This document shows, one piece after another, positions 24,611-37,638 of a stretch of DNA of 64,000 bases. The notes under the pieces are model-generated. The model worked only from the letters and a program-made list of their open reading frames with translations, searched no databases and had not been told where the DNA came from. Origin of the DNA: Lagopus muta (taxonomy: Eukaryota; Chordata; Aves; Galliformes; Phasianidae); assembly GCF_023343835.1 (NCBI RefSeq), contig NC_064435.1, positions 77,386,134 to 77,450,133 of the forward strand, in the 5' to 3' direction. A program made the position numbers and the translations under genes. Position 1 is the stretch's first letter. Each line of letters opens with the position of its first letter.

Positions 24611-25883
24611 TTTCTAAGGTATGCTCTGGTGTAAATCTGTGTGCACATGTGTACACAGGGGATTTAAAAAGGGCAATCTAGATATCCTTCATGTATGAGA
24701 GCCAGAAAAGCAGAAAGGGGGCATTAACAAAACAGTAGTGTGAGGGAAAATCCCAGTACTACTAAATATTCATTACTTTGAGGAGAAAACTTGCATCAGA
24801 TTTAAATGGACAATTAGATACAAATTGGTGGAAGAAGTTACCAATTCACATTTATGTTAATTAGATGACATGAATCAGACAGTGGCTATATAAGAGGGGA
24901 AGAGTTTATTCTATGATTCCCTTTCTTCAGTCTTTTAGCATATTTGCAGATTGAGGGATGACAGACTTGCTTATTTTTAACCCCGCAGAAATTTTATTGA
25001 AATTTTTCATTATTCAGCTGCGGATAAGGGGTGAGTTAGTGTCACTATTACTGCAAATAGAGAAACACAAGAGAGAGAGAGACAAAGTCTTAACTAAGAA
25101 ACAACTTGGACGGAAACAGTCACAGATTTGTACCTACTTGTGATGATGCTGCCTTGGAGTTTTAGAATTAAAACAAAGTAAAAGCATATGAACTAGAGCA
25201 AATGTTTAGTACAGTTTAGATAGTATAGACATTTCTGTTCCTGTTCTTGTAGTTCTAAGATAAATGAAACTTATATCAAATATTCAAATCAAAAGCCATG
25301 CCAAGAGCATAGACAAACACAAGGAGAATAAGTCCATTTGGCTTACCAGCTCTCTGTACAAACTGTTGCCAAACTCTCATGTATTCCTGAGCCCACCTTC
25401 TTCTAGTCATCCTCTCTGGGCGTGCAGGATCTCATAACTGTAATCATGACAAAATTAAATCTTCCTGATTTAACCTTGTGTTCCACAAAAATACATTAAA
25501 ACAAAGATCAGTATATCTCTGTGGATATGGATAGATGTATGATTTGATAATTGATACAAATAGCTTTATCATTCTACAGAATCTTTTAGGACAATAACAT
25601 ATACTGAAAAAACTCATTTATAGTATATATTATATTTTTCTTTTTTATTAATTTTGAAACCATCCAGAAGGAAGTTGACTGCTAACAAACTTCTGATTAA
25701 AAGCTCCAGAAAATTTCTGGAATGTCCACTTCATTTAACTCTCACAAAATTTCCTGAAGTGGTTATGCAAAAATGTTGTGCCAAAGAATAAACTGTTTAA
25801 AGTCAGTCAGTGTCTACAGATCAGGAATACATTCCTTTAAAAAATCACTTGGTATTTTTTTGTACAATAGAAAGGTAAAATAA
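24611..25883. other. Unique DNA between CR1 fragments
   Basis: No gene or repeat is recognised apart from a short GA-rich patch near 25068-25082. Confidence 0.6.
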
Positions 25884-25953
25884 CCATAGAATCACACAGA
25901 ATCACAGAATTGCAGGGGTTGGAAGGACCTCAGGAATTGTTGAGATCAACCAC
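25884..25953 (-). mobile_element. Very short CR1 3' terminus
   Basis: Only about 70 bases remain: tandem octamers read on the minus strand (CATAGAATCACACAGAATCACAGAAT on the plus strand at 25885-25910), then the conserved GGTTGGAAGGACCTCAGG segment. This is an extreme 5'-truncated insertion. Confidence 0.85.
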
Positions 25954-26793
25954 AGAATTTTAAAACTAAACTCTTGATTTTGATGAATTAATAATCTGCT
26001 AATCAACATGTTCAATGTATTTATCTTGTCTAGTTTCTGTAGCATTTTCTGTAAGCTAAGCATTTGGCAAGCCCTCAGTTTAAAAATATTAAAGGTCAAG
26101 TTATCCTGTCTATTTTAATTATTAATGGGTTTTTTTGTTTGTTTTTTTTTTTTTTTCTTTTTCTTTTCTGGACTGCATTAAATCAGATTTAAGTCTGAAT
26201 TATATATTATTTTGTTGGTTTTTTTTTTTTTTTTTTTTCCTTTTTGTTTAGTACTCCTTTTGGATTGCTGCTGCATGCTTAAATGACTCTAAATCTATAG
26301 TTAGAAAATACCTAAATATAAAGTAGATGCATGAGTGCATCTTGGGAAGGTGGTATTATGGATTGAGAGCTGTCATCACATCCTTCACAATTACATTATC
26401 ATGTGCTCCTGTGGTGTACACCTGTGGCTCATTGGCAAGGCATTTAATTCTAAGGACTATTGAACACTATGCATTTTCATAGTGAATCAGCGCAAACTTA
26501 TTTAACACAGGTGTTTCTGTAATTGTGATACATTGGGAGATTCACAGTGTTCAGTAGTCTTCAAAACTGCACTCTCCACCTGTGTGGTGAAGTAGTTTAG
26601 CATTACCTCACTGACACTGGCAATAAGCTGTGTTATGTTGAAGCTAGGCGTCTATGTACATTTATGCTGAGCCATGGTTCAAGCACATTACTCATTTTTG
26701 TTACATTAAAGTAATATTCCTAGCTATTTCTGTTCTTTTATGCCAATACCTAAAGGCTGCTTGATGAGCTTTCCCGTTTTCTTTTAGAGGGAT
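25954..26793. other. Unique DNA with two T-rich tracts
   Basis: No gene is seen. Two T-rich homopolymer-like tracts lie at about 26128-26166 and 26219-26250. The stretch ends at the putative LTR. Confidence 0.6.
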
Positions 26794-27173
26794 TGTATGG
26801 GAACTGCTGAGTCATGGCCTGAACCTCTGATTGATCACCTAAGGCGAGCCATGAGTCAGCCAGAGGAGCACAGGTGAAGGGAATTCATCTGTGCTGCCAG
26901 AAGAGGTGGAGCCAGGCTCCAGCCCTCCTAGACCTATTTAAGAGCTGGCTACCAGTGGGGAAGGATCTCTTCTGGGGATTGCCTCTTCTGGTGTTTTGTG
27001 GTGAGTCCAGCATAAGGGTAAGCCTTTCATTTATTCTCTTTTGTTATCACTGTCCACTTCGTCTAACTCTCTTGATTATATTGTGATTGTAGCATCTTGA
27101 TATCCATTGATTGTACAGGGATGTTATCAGTTCTCCTGGTTGTAGAGTTTCTGGTCAAATGAATTTTAACACA
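26794..27173 (+). mobile_element. Probable solo LTR of an endogenous retrovirus-like element
   Basis: A roughly 380-base block differs from its AT-rich surroundings in having a GC-richer first half. A TATA-like CTATTTAAGAGC occurs near 26932-26943, downstream of a compact promoter-like region containing two ATGAGTCA/GAGTCATGG-type motifs. A GTGAGTCC donor-like sequence follows. The block can be bounded by TG (26794) and CA (about 27173), as LTRs are. No gag, pol or env remnants lie beside it, so it would be a solo LTR. Matching 5-bp target duplications were not evident and the family was not identified, so boundaries and assignment are tentative. Confidence 0.42.
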
Positions 27174-27595
27174 TTCAAGAAACGTTGTATCATGAGACAG
27201 TGAGATTACTATAGTTCCCTATAAGAAAACATTTTGATAGTTACATAATTATGATATGCATTATAGCAGAATCAGCGATGCTGAGATTTGTGTTGTTATT
27301 TTTTTCATACAAGTATTAGGCTCTTTTCATTTCTGTTGTGAAATGGTTACACTTGAAATGCCAACAGAAACTCAACCATAGTCTGTGCCTTGCACAGGGG
27401 AAGACATGAGCTCCTGCTGAGATCCAGCAGGCACTCACTGTGCTGCAGCAAGGTGGGACATGTGAGAAGCAGGCTCTTGAGGCGTCCTTGTCAGGGCTGG
27501 TAGCTCAAGCCTCACTCCCAGGGAGAATTAGTTCACAGGAGTCTATGCTCTCTGTTAGTACTTGCTTTGAAGTAGATGTTTGTTAGCTATATCTT
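27174..27595. other. Spacer with GC-richer patch
   Basis: AT-rich DNA is followed by a GC-richer patch at about 27385-27545 of unknown nature. It could be part of the neighbouring LTR-like unit or an unrelated old repeat. No coding potential is recognised. Confidence 0.4.
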
Positions 27596-28330
27596 AGAAT
27601 TCTGGAATTATAGGATCTGTAGAGTTAGAAGGGACCTTTAAAGGTCATCTTGTCCAACTTCCCTGCAGTGAGCACAGGGACATTCACAGCTACATCAAGT
27701 TGCCCAGGGCCCGATCCAGCCTGGTCCTGATAGCCTCCAGGGATAGGGCATATACCGCATCCCCAGGCAACTTGCCCCAGTACCTCACCATCCTCACTGT
27801 GGAAGACTTCTTCCTTACATCCAGCCTAAATCTCTCCTTTCTAGTTTGAAACCATTTTCCCTTGTTCTATTACAATAGACCCTGCTAAAGAATTTGTCGT
27901 ATTCTTTCCTGTAGCTCCCCTGTAGGTACTGCAAAGCCACACTTAGGTCACCCTGGAGCCCTCTCTTCTGTAAGCTAAACAGCCCCAGCTCTCTCCCCCT
28001 GTCCTTGTAGGAGAGATGTTCCATCCCTTGGATCATTTTTGTGGCTCTCCTTTGCACGTGCTCAAGCAGGTTCCTGTTTCTCCTGTACTGAGGACTCCAC
28101 ATCTGAACACAGTACTCCAGGCAAGGCCCCACAGTACAAAGTAGAGGGGCAGGATAACCTCCTTCAGCCTGCTGACCACACTTCTTTTGATGCAGTCCAG
28201 GATACATTTGGCTTTCTGGGCTGGAAGGACGCATTACCAACTGATGTCCAGCTTGCCATCCAGCAAGTTCTATTGAGCAGGGCTGTGCTCCATCCTTTCA
28301 TCCCCTATCTTCTTTCCATTTAATTTGATA
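27596..28330 (-). mobile_element. CR1 fragment (RT C-terminus plus 3' UTR)
   Basis: The minus strand carries a recognisable CR1 C-terminal region. An open stretch at 27815-28240 includes LEYCVQMWSPQYRRNRNLLE, VQRRATKMIQGMEHLSY, LFSLQKRGLQGDLSVALQYL and NRTRENGFKLE. The 3' untranslated region continues to the low-coordinate end, with a degraded octamer (AATTCTGGAATTATAGG). Frames are disrupted toward the 5' side, and the copy is 5'-truncated near 28330. Confidence 0.93.
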
Positions 28331-28497
28331 ACTCCTGGTGTCCCTGTATTTAAAAATAGAAACCTTCATTTTTAAAAGGTTGTGCTATGTTGTTTTGTTG
28401 CGGTGTCACTCCTGTTTCAATGTTGTATAACTTCATTGATTTCCCTGTAGCTATCACAGTAGCTAAATTAAATCAGCTTAAATTAAAATGAAAGAAA

Positions 28498-28562
28498 ATT
28501 AAACAAACAAACAACAAAAAAAAAAAACAACAACAAAACAGAACAAAACAATAACATAAAAA
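28498..28562. repeat. A-rich (CAAA/CAA)n tract
   Basis: A run of CAAA, CAA and poly-A units lies between two CR1 fragments that face away from each other. Confidence 0.9.
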
Positions 28563-28637
28563 GAATCAGATCTTCAAAAGCTAAAATTTCAAAGTAAAGC
28601 AGAGAATCTGGTGCACTGTGAGAGCTGATATTTCAAG

Positions 28638-29061
28638 GACTATCATAGAAGTTGTGGCAGAAGGCCAGCGTGGATAAGCAAGGAACTTAGAAAAGTTAAG
28701 GGAAGAATACAGAAGGCATAATGCAGGAATGGGTTGGCCAGAAGTACAGGACCATTGCCCAAGTGTGCAGGGATGGAATTAGGAAAGCCAAAGCTCAGCT
28801 GGAGTTAGGAGCAATGAGTGATGTGAAGGGCAGCCAGAAGAGCTTCTACACGCACATCATTAGCACCAAAGAAAGGTAAAGGAAATGTGGGTCCAGTGCT
28901 CAGTGGAGCTGGAGAGCTAATGGCAAATAACATGGAGAAAATCATAGTATTCAATTTCAATTTGCCTTATTTTGTCATTGGCAAGTGTGCACTTAAGATA
29001 CCATAGAGGAAGCACTCAAAGGTCCTGAAAGAGCTCACAGTCCTTGTGAATTTGCTGATCA

Positions 29062-29114
<53 letters not shown>

Positions 29115-29862
29115 AATTGTACTCAGATCTTGAAGATTAGGAAGAAGGAGAATCTGGGGGCTACAGGGTGTTTAGCCTCATCTTATGTCATAGGAAATCT
29201 ACATTAACTAACTAACTAAATAAATCTGAAAAGTACAATTTCTGTATGTTTCTGGACTATGGTGACCTGAAGAAAGACTCGAGGAATGGATGCTATTCAA
29301 AAGGCTCCAAAGACTAGAGGAAATTGGTGACAAGAATGATATGAAGTTCAACTTTGGTGATTAAAGACTTCTGAGATTGAATAAACCTATACTGCACTTC
29401 AGTTTTGGTGCTAGATGACAAGAAAACAGCTTAGCAGAATGTAAGACTGGAGATCCAGATGGAAAACTAGCTAAACAGGAGTCAGTAATGAATCTTTGCA
29501 CCAATGAAGGCCATCCCCATATTTGGATGGATTAGCAAAAGGACAACCAGCAGTTCAGCTGAAGTGAACCTTGTCCCCAAATCAACTTTTTGGTGGTGCA
29601 AAGGGGAAGAAGGAGATGCAATAGTTGCTAGCTGAAACATCTTATTCTGATAAGATACAAGGAAGATTTTTCACTGTACCAGTTATCAAACGGGTGGAGC
29701 AGGTGCCTAGAGGGCCTATGGGTTCTCTGCTCTTGGCGATATCTAGATGGACACCAACCTGAGAAACCTAATCAGAGTGGAGAGTGCCTTGAGTAGGAAA
29801 TTGTACTGGATGGCTGGATAGGAAGTCCCTTCCTGTCTGTATTTTTTTTCTATGATTCAGTA
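28638..29862 (+). mobile_element. Degraded CR1 element with an internal poly(A) interruption
   Basis: On the plus strand the order matches CR1 ORF2. The linker after the endonuclease comes first (about 28700-28900: coding remnants of an AGMGWPEVQDHCPSVQG-like stretch, then GRKAKAQLELGA-like). Next is the start of the RT with a degraded GYRVFSLI, equivalent to the YRPVSLT motif, near 29158-29181. Later come remnants of the DLGVL/SREV block (about 29480-29560). A 3' end resembling the CR1 untranslated region reaches CTATGATTC near 29852-29860. The copy is heavily deleted and frameshifted. A 47-base poly(A) lies inside it at 29066-29112. Translations are approximate because of the many indels. 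Confidence 0.7.
29066..29112. repeat. 47-base pure poly(A) run
   Basis: Forty-seven consecutive A residues, the longest homopolymer in the window, sit within otherwise continuous degraded CR1 sequence. CR1 elements end in octamers rather than poly(A), so the run is not a CR1 tail. Slippage expansion, a lost retroposed insert or an assembly artefact are possible. Confidence 0.95.
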
Positions 29863-31723
29863 GTAAGGCTGAAGAAAGACTTTATAGAAGACAATGGTAA
29901 GGGAAGATATGCTCAGAGTGTCAGAGATGCTAAATTGCTCTAATTCTGTAGTAAAATTTACGTGCAATATATTTTACTGTTAGTAGAAAATATAGATATT
30001 ATCTTGATCAGAAAACCCTTTAACTCCAAAATCTTATGGAATATTTATAACCTTAAGGTCTGCCAGGGTCTTTAATGCTAACTGTGGAGAAGCTAGTTTC
30101 CATGTAGAATACATTTTAAAAATACCTTGTTTGCTTTTTTTCATAATAAACTGTTACTAAATGCACTGCAAATTCAGTGTTAATAAAATTAAGTTTAGAA
30201 AAAACTAGATCTATCTAGTTTTACATAATATTTCAGTAAAAATATTTACAAGCAGCTGGCATAGTTAAGAAATTAGTGTGATAAATGAAGTCTAAAACAT
30301 GGAACCATAACAAAAAGCGTTAAACCAACTAACCAACCAAATTCAAAAGAATCCCAAACACTTTTCCTTTCAGAGCAGGATGAGGAAAGGCAAGGCTTGA
30401 AGTTTCCATGGGGACAAGAATTATTACAGAGCATTTCTTCAGATTCCTAAATATGTACGTATATAGAAGCATAGTTCTCTAAGGTCGGAATCGGTCTCAA
30501 CATAATTCAGATGAAGGCTGAAGCATCAAAAACAAATACATTTTTATAGTACATCATCCAATTGCCTATTTTCTAATTTGCTCAGCCTAGTTAAACAAAC
30601 AAACTAACAAAAAATCCTAACTCCTGAGCCTCCTCTAGTGTCCCAAAAACAAGAACAAGTTATGCATACTCAAATCTAAGAATGACAACGTATGGAATCT
30701 GATAAAATGTACATCTTGAAAATAGGTCTTATTAAATCTACACTTTTTCACTGTCTTAATTTTCAGGGTACTTAATGAAAAGTGCTAGTTAGGTTCACAT
30801 CTGTATGTATTTTGCTGTGTTTCTGACTTGTATAAAACTGTAGTTTTATTAATATTAACAACAACATTTGAAACAGCGAAATGCAAACAAGGAGAGTCTC
30901 TCACTTTTATAGAACTTAGCAATTAGCTTGTTACGTTTATCTTGTGTATATTAATGCCTCAAATTTGAAGAAACCAAATATTAAGGTAGTTTATATTTTT
31001 ACTTGGGTCTATTTGCTAAACTGATACTGTAGAATTTTAGCGATCCTGAATATTTTTAGGTAATTATTTAAATGACTAATCTGCTCTTTTTGTCAGAGAA
31101 CTTAGAATTGTGTAATACAATTTATATCAGACTACACTATAAACCTTATTAGTGTTTTGAATTTTTCTTTTCCAGTAAGTTGCGTGTGCAGCAACAGCAG
31201 TACTGAATCAATACTTGATTCTATTAATATATATTTTTACTGCCAATTTTAATTTTACTACACTAAAAAAATAACAAAAAAGCAACAACAAAAAAAATAA
31301 CCTATGACTTCAGTAGAGAAGCTCTCAAATTTTCTTAGGTCAATATTTGTTTTTTATGTCTAATAAATATACATGTAACTCCTAAAAAAAGTAACATGAG
31401 AAAGGTATATAATTCTCACTTTTCATCTTAGTAGCAAAAGCCAGAAGAAAAAAAAAAAAGAGGACTTTTGGAGAATAAGATAGATTCATAAGATTGCTAT
31501 GAACCCTATGTAGTTCTGATGACTTTACTAGAATGAGGACTTATTTAAAAAATCCATGGAAGTCAATAAAAATAGTTATTGTCATTTTAATTTTATATAC
31601 TTTAGCATAATAGCTCAGTTTGAACCCCTATATGACTTCTTTAAGAAATATGTTTCATTCACCTAGGCACTGAAGAAAGAAATACAATTCTACCTTAATT
31701 TGGCTATTATAGAAAATATGCTT

Positions 31724-31744
31724 CCCCTCCCCTGCCCCCTGCCC
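31724..31744 (-). other. Canonical G-quadruplex motif (minus strand)
   Basis: Four C runs of three or more (CCCC-T-CCCC-TG-CCCCC-TG-CCC) with loops of one or two bases give a G3+ quadruplex motif on the minus strand. This is seen directly; folding is inferred. Confidence 0.75.
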
Positions 31745-34700
31745 TAGTTCCCAAATTAAACTAAGGAATAGCAAATTTACAGAATTATTCTCTATTGCTG
31801 TATTAACTGAGGGGGGCAGGAGGGTCAGAATTTATACTACTGTAGTCTTCTCAGCCCAACCAATGCAGGAGTAACATCATGCAACTTGTATAACTGAGCA
31901 ATTATAGATTTATATGTCTAATGGCAAAAGAAAAAATTATCAAAGCAAGATTTTTTTCAAGTCCTTTGTTCTTGTTTCTTTATATGCAGATATTAATTAG
32001 ACTAAATATTTTCTCTTAATTTGCCTTCAAAAAAACAAAAACAAACAAAAAACAAAAACAACAACTACTACCAAAAAAAAAAAAAAAACTTATTCCTGAA
32101 ATTCACAGTAAAAAATGACAAGCCTGAGTCTTTTTTCTAGGGAAAGGGAAGGGGGTTAAAAGCATTCATAATGACCTTCTGCTTTGGTATGAAAAGGCAT
32201 CTGAACTGAAAATAGTTCCTGTTTAATGAAATGTGTAGTCAAGGTCAGAGTAATGCTGTCTTTTTAGTCTCAACTATGATGAATTTACTCCTTCTTTGCA
32301 TCTCCACCCAAAAGTCAGGAAAGGTCTTTATATTACCTTGAAGCAGCAATAATAGTGTTATATTTAAAATACCAAACTCAAATGTTCTCTGCTATGTCTG
32401 AATTTCAGGCCAGGTGGCCAAAAGATAATATGACAACTTTGGGTAAGAATTTCCTACTCCTTCATGCTTTCCGAGCTGATTCACTTACTCCTCCGTAAAA
32501 GCTGACAGGCAAAACAGGAAAAATTCTGAAGAAAAAAAAAAAAATCAAAATCTAGAAGAAAAGGTTGGAAAGACATTTTTCAGGCAAACAGTGTCATGTC
32601 AGTGAAAAGGGTCAGGTTCCCAAGCCTAAACCTTGATATGCATGTGGAAGGGTGTTTTAAACTGTGAAAGGAGTTCTCTGACCCTCTGTAGAGCCATGAT
32701 ATCTGGCATCTGCCCCAGAGAGAGGTGGAAGACTGAGAAGTGCCAAGCAGTTTCAATGTCATAGCCTGGCTGATCTACAAATTTAAAACTGGTTACTCTC
32801 TTTGAATATCTAGTGCTTTTGCGAATTTGCCAGAATTTTTAAGTATTCTTTGTAAATACTTAAGCATTTGGTAAAACTTTCCACTGCAGATAGAAAATAA
32901 AGAATTGGGCTTAAGGTATTAACAATTTCCTTCAGAACAAATTCATTAGAATTGATGTAAGGCAAGGAAATTACATTCTTCTGCAATTCTGCTCAATGAA
33001 TTTGGAGACAAGATTGATGTTTAGTATAAATATGGTTATTGATCAAAATCAGGCTTTCACATTTGTGCTTTCCTTTTGGCTCCAAACTGGTTTGCAACAA
33101 AATTATTGTATTTTTTTTAAGGATAATTCTTATTATTTCTTGCACTGTGTCCTATCATACCACTCAATCCAGTAGGTATTTTTTGCTGTTTTTGTTGTAG
33201 CTGTAAATATTTAACATCGGAATGAGAAATAGCAAGAATGAGTAGCAAGCTATTTACTTCCAGCACTCAATTCATGAAACTTTGGGAATGTAAGAATAAA
33301 ATTAATTCTGAGAATGCTTGAATTTGGATCCCAAATGATCCATTTCTCATGTGAACCTAGAGAAATGGATCTGAGCAAATCAATCTGACTTTTCTGTTTT
33401 TTCCTCATTATAAAACAGATAAGACACTAGAAATTCAACCTGGGGTATGGAGTATGCATATCTGGTGTACCTGAGAACTATCCGAAAATGAAAGAAAATC
33501 CCTTTGGTGCGAACAATATGAAAAGTCTGGTTGTGTTATTATATCTCCTCAGAAAGTATCAAGAAATTCTAGAACTGCTGTGAACCCTCCTCATATCTAC
33601 AAGCACTCACCCCATTGCTCCTGCTTTGTATCAGTGGAATACAGAACAAAGACATTCCCTCTTTTTCCACAGCAGTTTCCTTGTCCTCTTATACTGGGCA
33701 ACAGTCATCAAAAATGAATTTTTCTGAAAACTTTCAAAGTCTGTTTCTTTGTTATGCTTTTTCCATCTCTTACATATTTACTATTAATGCTTGCTGGCAA
33801 ATGGCTTATTTGGTGAGGTTGTTTTCACAGAATTTCTGTGTTTAGAAGCGCAAAAAATGGTGATGATGTAAAAGAAAGCACTGAAGCCTCTATTTCTGTA
33901 TATTATTGCTGTAATTGTTATTGTAAAATACAGGAAGAACAAAAACATGAATTATGTTTCTGGTAGTTATATTCTCACCATAGTCTGCATGTATGGTTCT
34001 TTACTGCAATAAAAGAACTCAGAAAATGAAGCTTGTGGGAAACTGGATTGGAAGGAAGGGGGTAAGGAATAAGCTGCTCCAAGCAAAATATTTTCATGTA
34101 TATTCAGGGTATACAGGAAAATACTGTAGTAACAGTTACAGATCATTTTAGCATTAAGTTCATCTAGAGCTTCTACTTATGAAGGTTGTTGGGGAGGAAT
34201 ATTTCAGCTACATATAATGATGATGCTCAATTCAGGTTTATGTAATGGGCTGAGACAGGAGAGAGTATGCCAGCCTTTTGCATTTGACAAGTAAGGAACT
34301 TCCATTATCTAACTAGAACTACATTTTCTGTAGCTGTGAAATCTCACCACTGGCAGAGGTTATTTGCTATTTGCACTGCTTTAAAGTGCTATCAAAATTT
34401 TGTTCTTTTCATTGTGGAGAAGATAGATTATTAAATAATTAGGTTTTTAACAATCTTTTCATATGTGAACTGAAAACAAGAAGCTGTCCCCATTTTGTTT
34501 GGTTACAGGAAAGGTCAACTAAAGTTTGCTTCTGCTTTTTGAACTGTGCTTGGTATTCTCTTCTTATCATCTCTCTGCTCTATAAATCATCGCACACTGA
34601 AAGGTCAAGAGTGGAGAGAAGGTAAGATACCAGGCTAAATAAGGAGCAAAAGATGCCTCTCCTCCTGGAAATCGTCAGAGCAGAAAGGGAAATTCTAGAA

Positions 34701-37624
34701 TCCTTTAGAGGTTGGAACGAAGACCTGAGATATTTGAAATGTTTGGATTGTAGACTGCACGATTCAGCTGGTTGGATTCAGCTCACATCCTTGTATAAAT
34801 AAAGGAATTAGCTTGATGTAAATCTGTCCAAAGCCACAGAGGAGTTACAGCTGACTTTTTTTTTTTCTTTTAATCTGTGTTATTCCTACTTACAGCACGT
34901 GGATTTTTCCTCCCTGTTCTCTATTCCCTTATTGTGTCCTTGAATATGGGAAAGAACAGAAGTGAACTGAAATCAGGATGGCATTTTTGGCAATTTCTAT
35001 ATCATTTTAGATTTTGTTTCTTCAGAAATATGGAGCCAAAACTAACATTTTCTAACCTGTAGAGCAAAAGACTGCTTTACAAAGAGTGGCAGTCTTTGAC
35101 ACAGTATTGATTAATAATGACTCTTTAAGTGGCATTTTCATTCTCTTTGCATGCAAAAGCTTTGGTAAGCAACTGTAATTAAAAGAAGTTACGATGAGGG
35201 GAAGAGTGGGACAGAATAAAGGAACTCTCTTCCTTTAAAATCTGGAAGATTGCTTTAGAAGTGGAGGCAAACACTTTTTTTGTACTCCTTACATGTTTTG
35301 ATTAGATATTTCAGATTAGTAAAAAAAGTTTTCTGAATATTGTTAGTGGGGAGTTTGATATCAGATGAAACATGAGTTCATGAAGTGGAGAGCCTGAAAA
35401 ATTTTGTTCATACAAAGTGGGCAACTTCATGTATGTCTTTGTAATGTCTGGAAGCACCTGGCTAATACATTCATCTTCTACCTCATCTACCTCACAAACA
35501 TGTCTATAGCTGCATAAATAATACCAGATTAGTCAAATAATAGCAACTATAAGTAAATTATTATGTTTAATACAAGTTTTTATGAAAATCACTACACTGT
35601 CTTACATTTCTGAGATAGATGTCACCATGGCCTTTTCACAATGACTTTTATGGGCAAACTCACCTCCAGCAAATACCACAGCAACCTTGATTAGACATTT
35701 GTAAGGTAAAATGACTTGCAAATCTAGATCACTACATTGATGGAGCGACTTTAGCACTACTCAAATAATTTATATGTTGGAGAAAAGAAACAATTTTAAA
35801 TGTGGCTATGTCTGATGGTAGGGCTAGGTGTAATGAATGGTACACATTTACCTCTCTAAGACAAGTACCCTCTGTTATTGTTGTGGAAAACATATGAAAC
35901 ACTTAGCAGTCTTGTCCTGTGTTTGCATTTTTTGTTTGCAAAAATGCTGGAAAACAGATTTTCCATTAACACAATTAATTATTATGATAATTTGATTACT
36001 CTTTACCTCAACAAAATTATTAGTGTTATTTCAGAATATATGTAACCTGAAAGAGTCCAAATTTGTAACATGTTATACTTGGTGCTGAACAAATCTGTGA
36101 GCTAGTAAGGTAGGAGAGAACATCTAAAATAAGGAAAGAAGTGCTTCTACTGCTAAAGGTCTTCTCAGAACTAGATCTGTAGAGGTGTTAGCGCAGAATG
36201 GGAGTGATTGTGTACATTCTTATACAGACCACGAATGCAAATGAAGTACTTTGAATGGACTGTACACATGTACAGATTGGTAAGATATACTGATATACTC
36301 AGTGTAAATTTAGAATTTACAAACACAGATTGCTTTGACAGATTGAACTAGGTTTGAAATATATCTTCATAATCTTTCTTTTAAGGAGAACTTCCTTGAA
36401 GAAGACCAAAAAATTAAAATGAGTAGGTGATGTGAAGCTGAAAACTTATAAAAGACCTAGAAGACAGCTCCCTCCGCTCTGCCCTTCCAAGACAAGTTGT
36501 TACTTTTGAACATGATGCCTGAGAATTTCCAGATTGCAGCAAGCCTTCCCAGTGTACTCTGCCCCCAGAAAAGAGCTCTTTCCACCCCTCTGAGATGCAG
36601 CTGTACTTCCCTTGCCAAGATCCTTGTCTTTCCATGGCAAGTAGTCTGCTACATCACTGGTGAGATGATACTTCTTCCTATTTGACATCCCTCAAATTTG
36701 GAAGGCCTCTCCCTCAGCAGAATGAACTAATACGCACAGTTTACCTACAACAGCAACCCCTTCTTAAGGGCACTCAAAGCCCAAACAGAAATGACATGTC
36801 CTTTGTTCCCATGAGTAATCTTCTTTAACAGGCTCAGAAAAAAACTAACTTCCATTCTGTAGAGTAAATTGAATAAGTATCACAAAGAAAATTGCTTTCT
36901 TATTGCTGTTTTATACTACATGTTAGCAACATTCAGCGTGAGGAGCAAATACCTCTTTTAGGTGTCTTTTTTCTTTCTTTAGAAACAAGAAAGTTGCACA
37001 GGCATGGAAGTAGTCACAGGGGTGGGTTGGGTGTTCATTCGCTTTTTTTGTTTGTTTCTCTGGCAAGAAATTATTTAACTGCTGAGGTCTACTGCAGAAT
37101 ATAAAGCAATGAAAGAACTCTGGAGAAGCGCACAGATGCCAGTGCTACACAGGAAGTAAAACAACTATCAGATACTAGGCTAAATAATAAAGGCTATGTT
37201 GAACAGTCTGCTTTTAACAAAATAAAACAAATTGTATTTTGACTAGAAACATTAAAAAAGCTAAATGTAAGCTCTGAAAAGAAGATTTTCTGTTTTATGC
37301 TTTTTTTTTTTTTTTTTTTGGTTAAATTCCTGTAGCTGTGAAATATGAGGGAAAAAAAAAGGTAAAACTAATCCTTTGAATCAGCACACTGTCTGTGACT
37401 GCTTATTTTGGGGAAAAGAGGATGGAACAATTAGGCATCTCATTTTAATCTTCTAAGCTAAGATCTTCTCTGCAAAGCTCTTTTCTGAAATGAATTTTCA
37501 AGGCTGACTATTTAAAGATTAACAGCATTTTAAAATGACAAAGCAAGCATGGCACTCACATGTACCAGCACAGTGTACAGAGAGTATGTGGATGGTGGTA
37601 CAAATAAAGGAGGGAAAAACTGAG

Positions 37625-37638
37625 GACCTTTAAAGGTC
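37625..37638. repeat. 14-bp perfect palindrome GACCTTTAAAGGTC
   Basis: The sequence equals its own reverse complement, and TATAAAATAAAA follows directly. The same palindrome occurs inside the CR1 3' region at about 27628-27645, so a CR1-derived scrap is one possible origin. Confidence 0.8.

Noticed and set aside
36413..36690. TATAAAA box followed by a GC-richer patch, considered as a promoter or LTR
   Set aside because: No matching LTR boundaries, no target duplication and no downstream gene; a single TATA-like motif is not enough.
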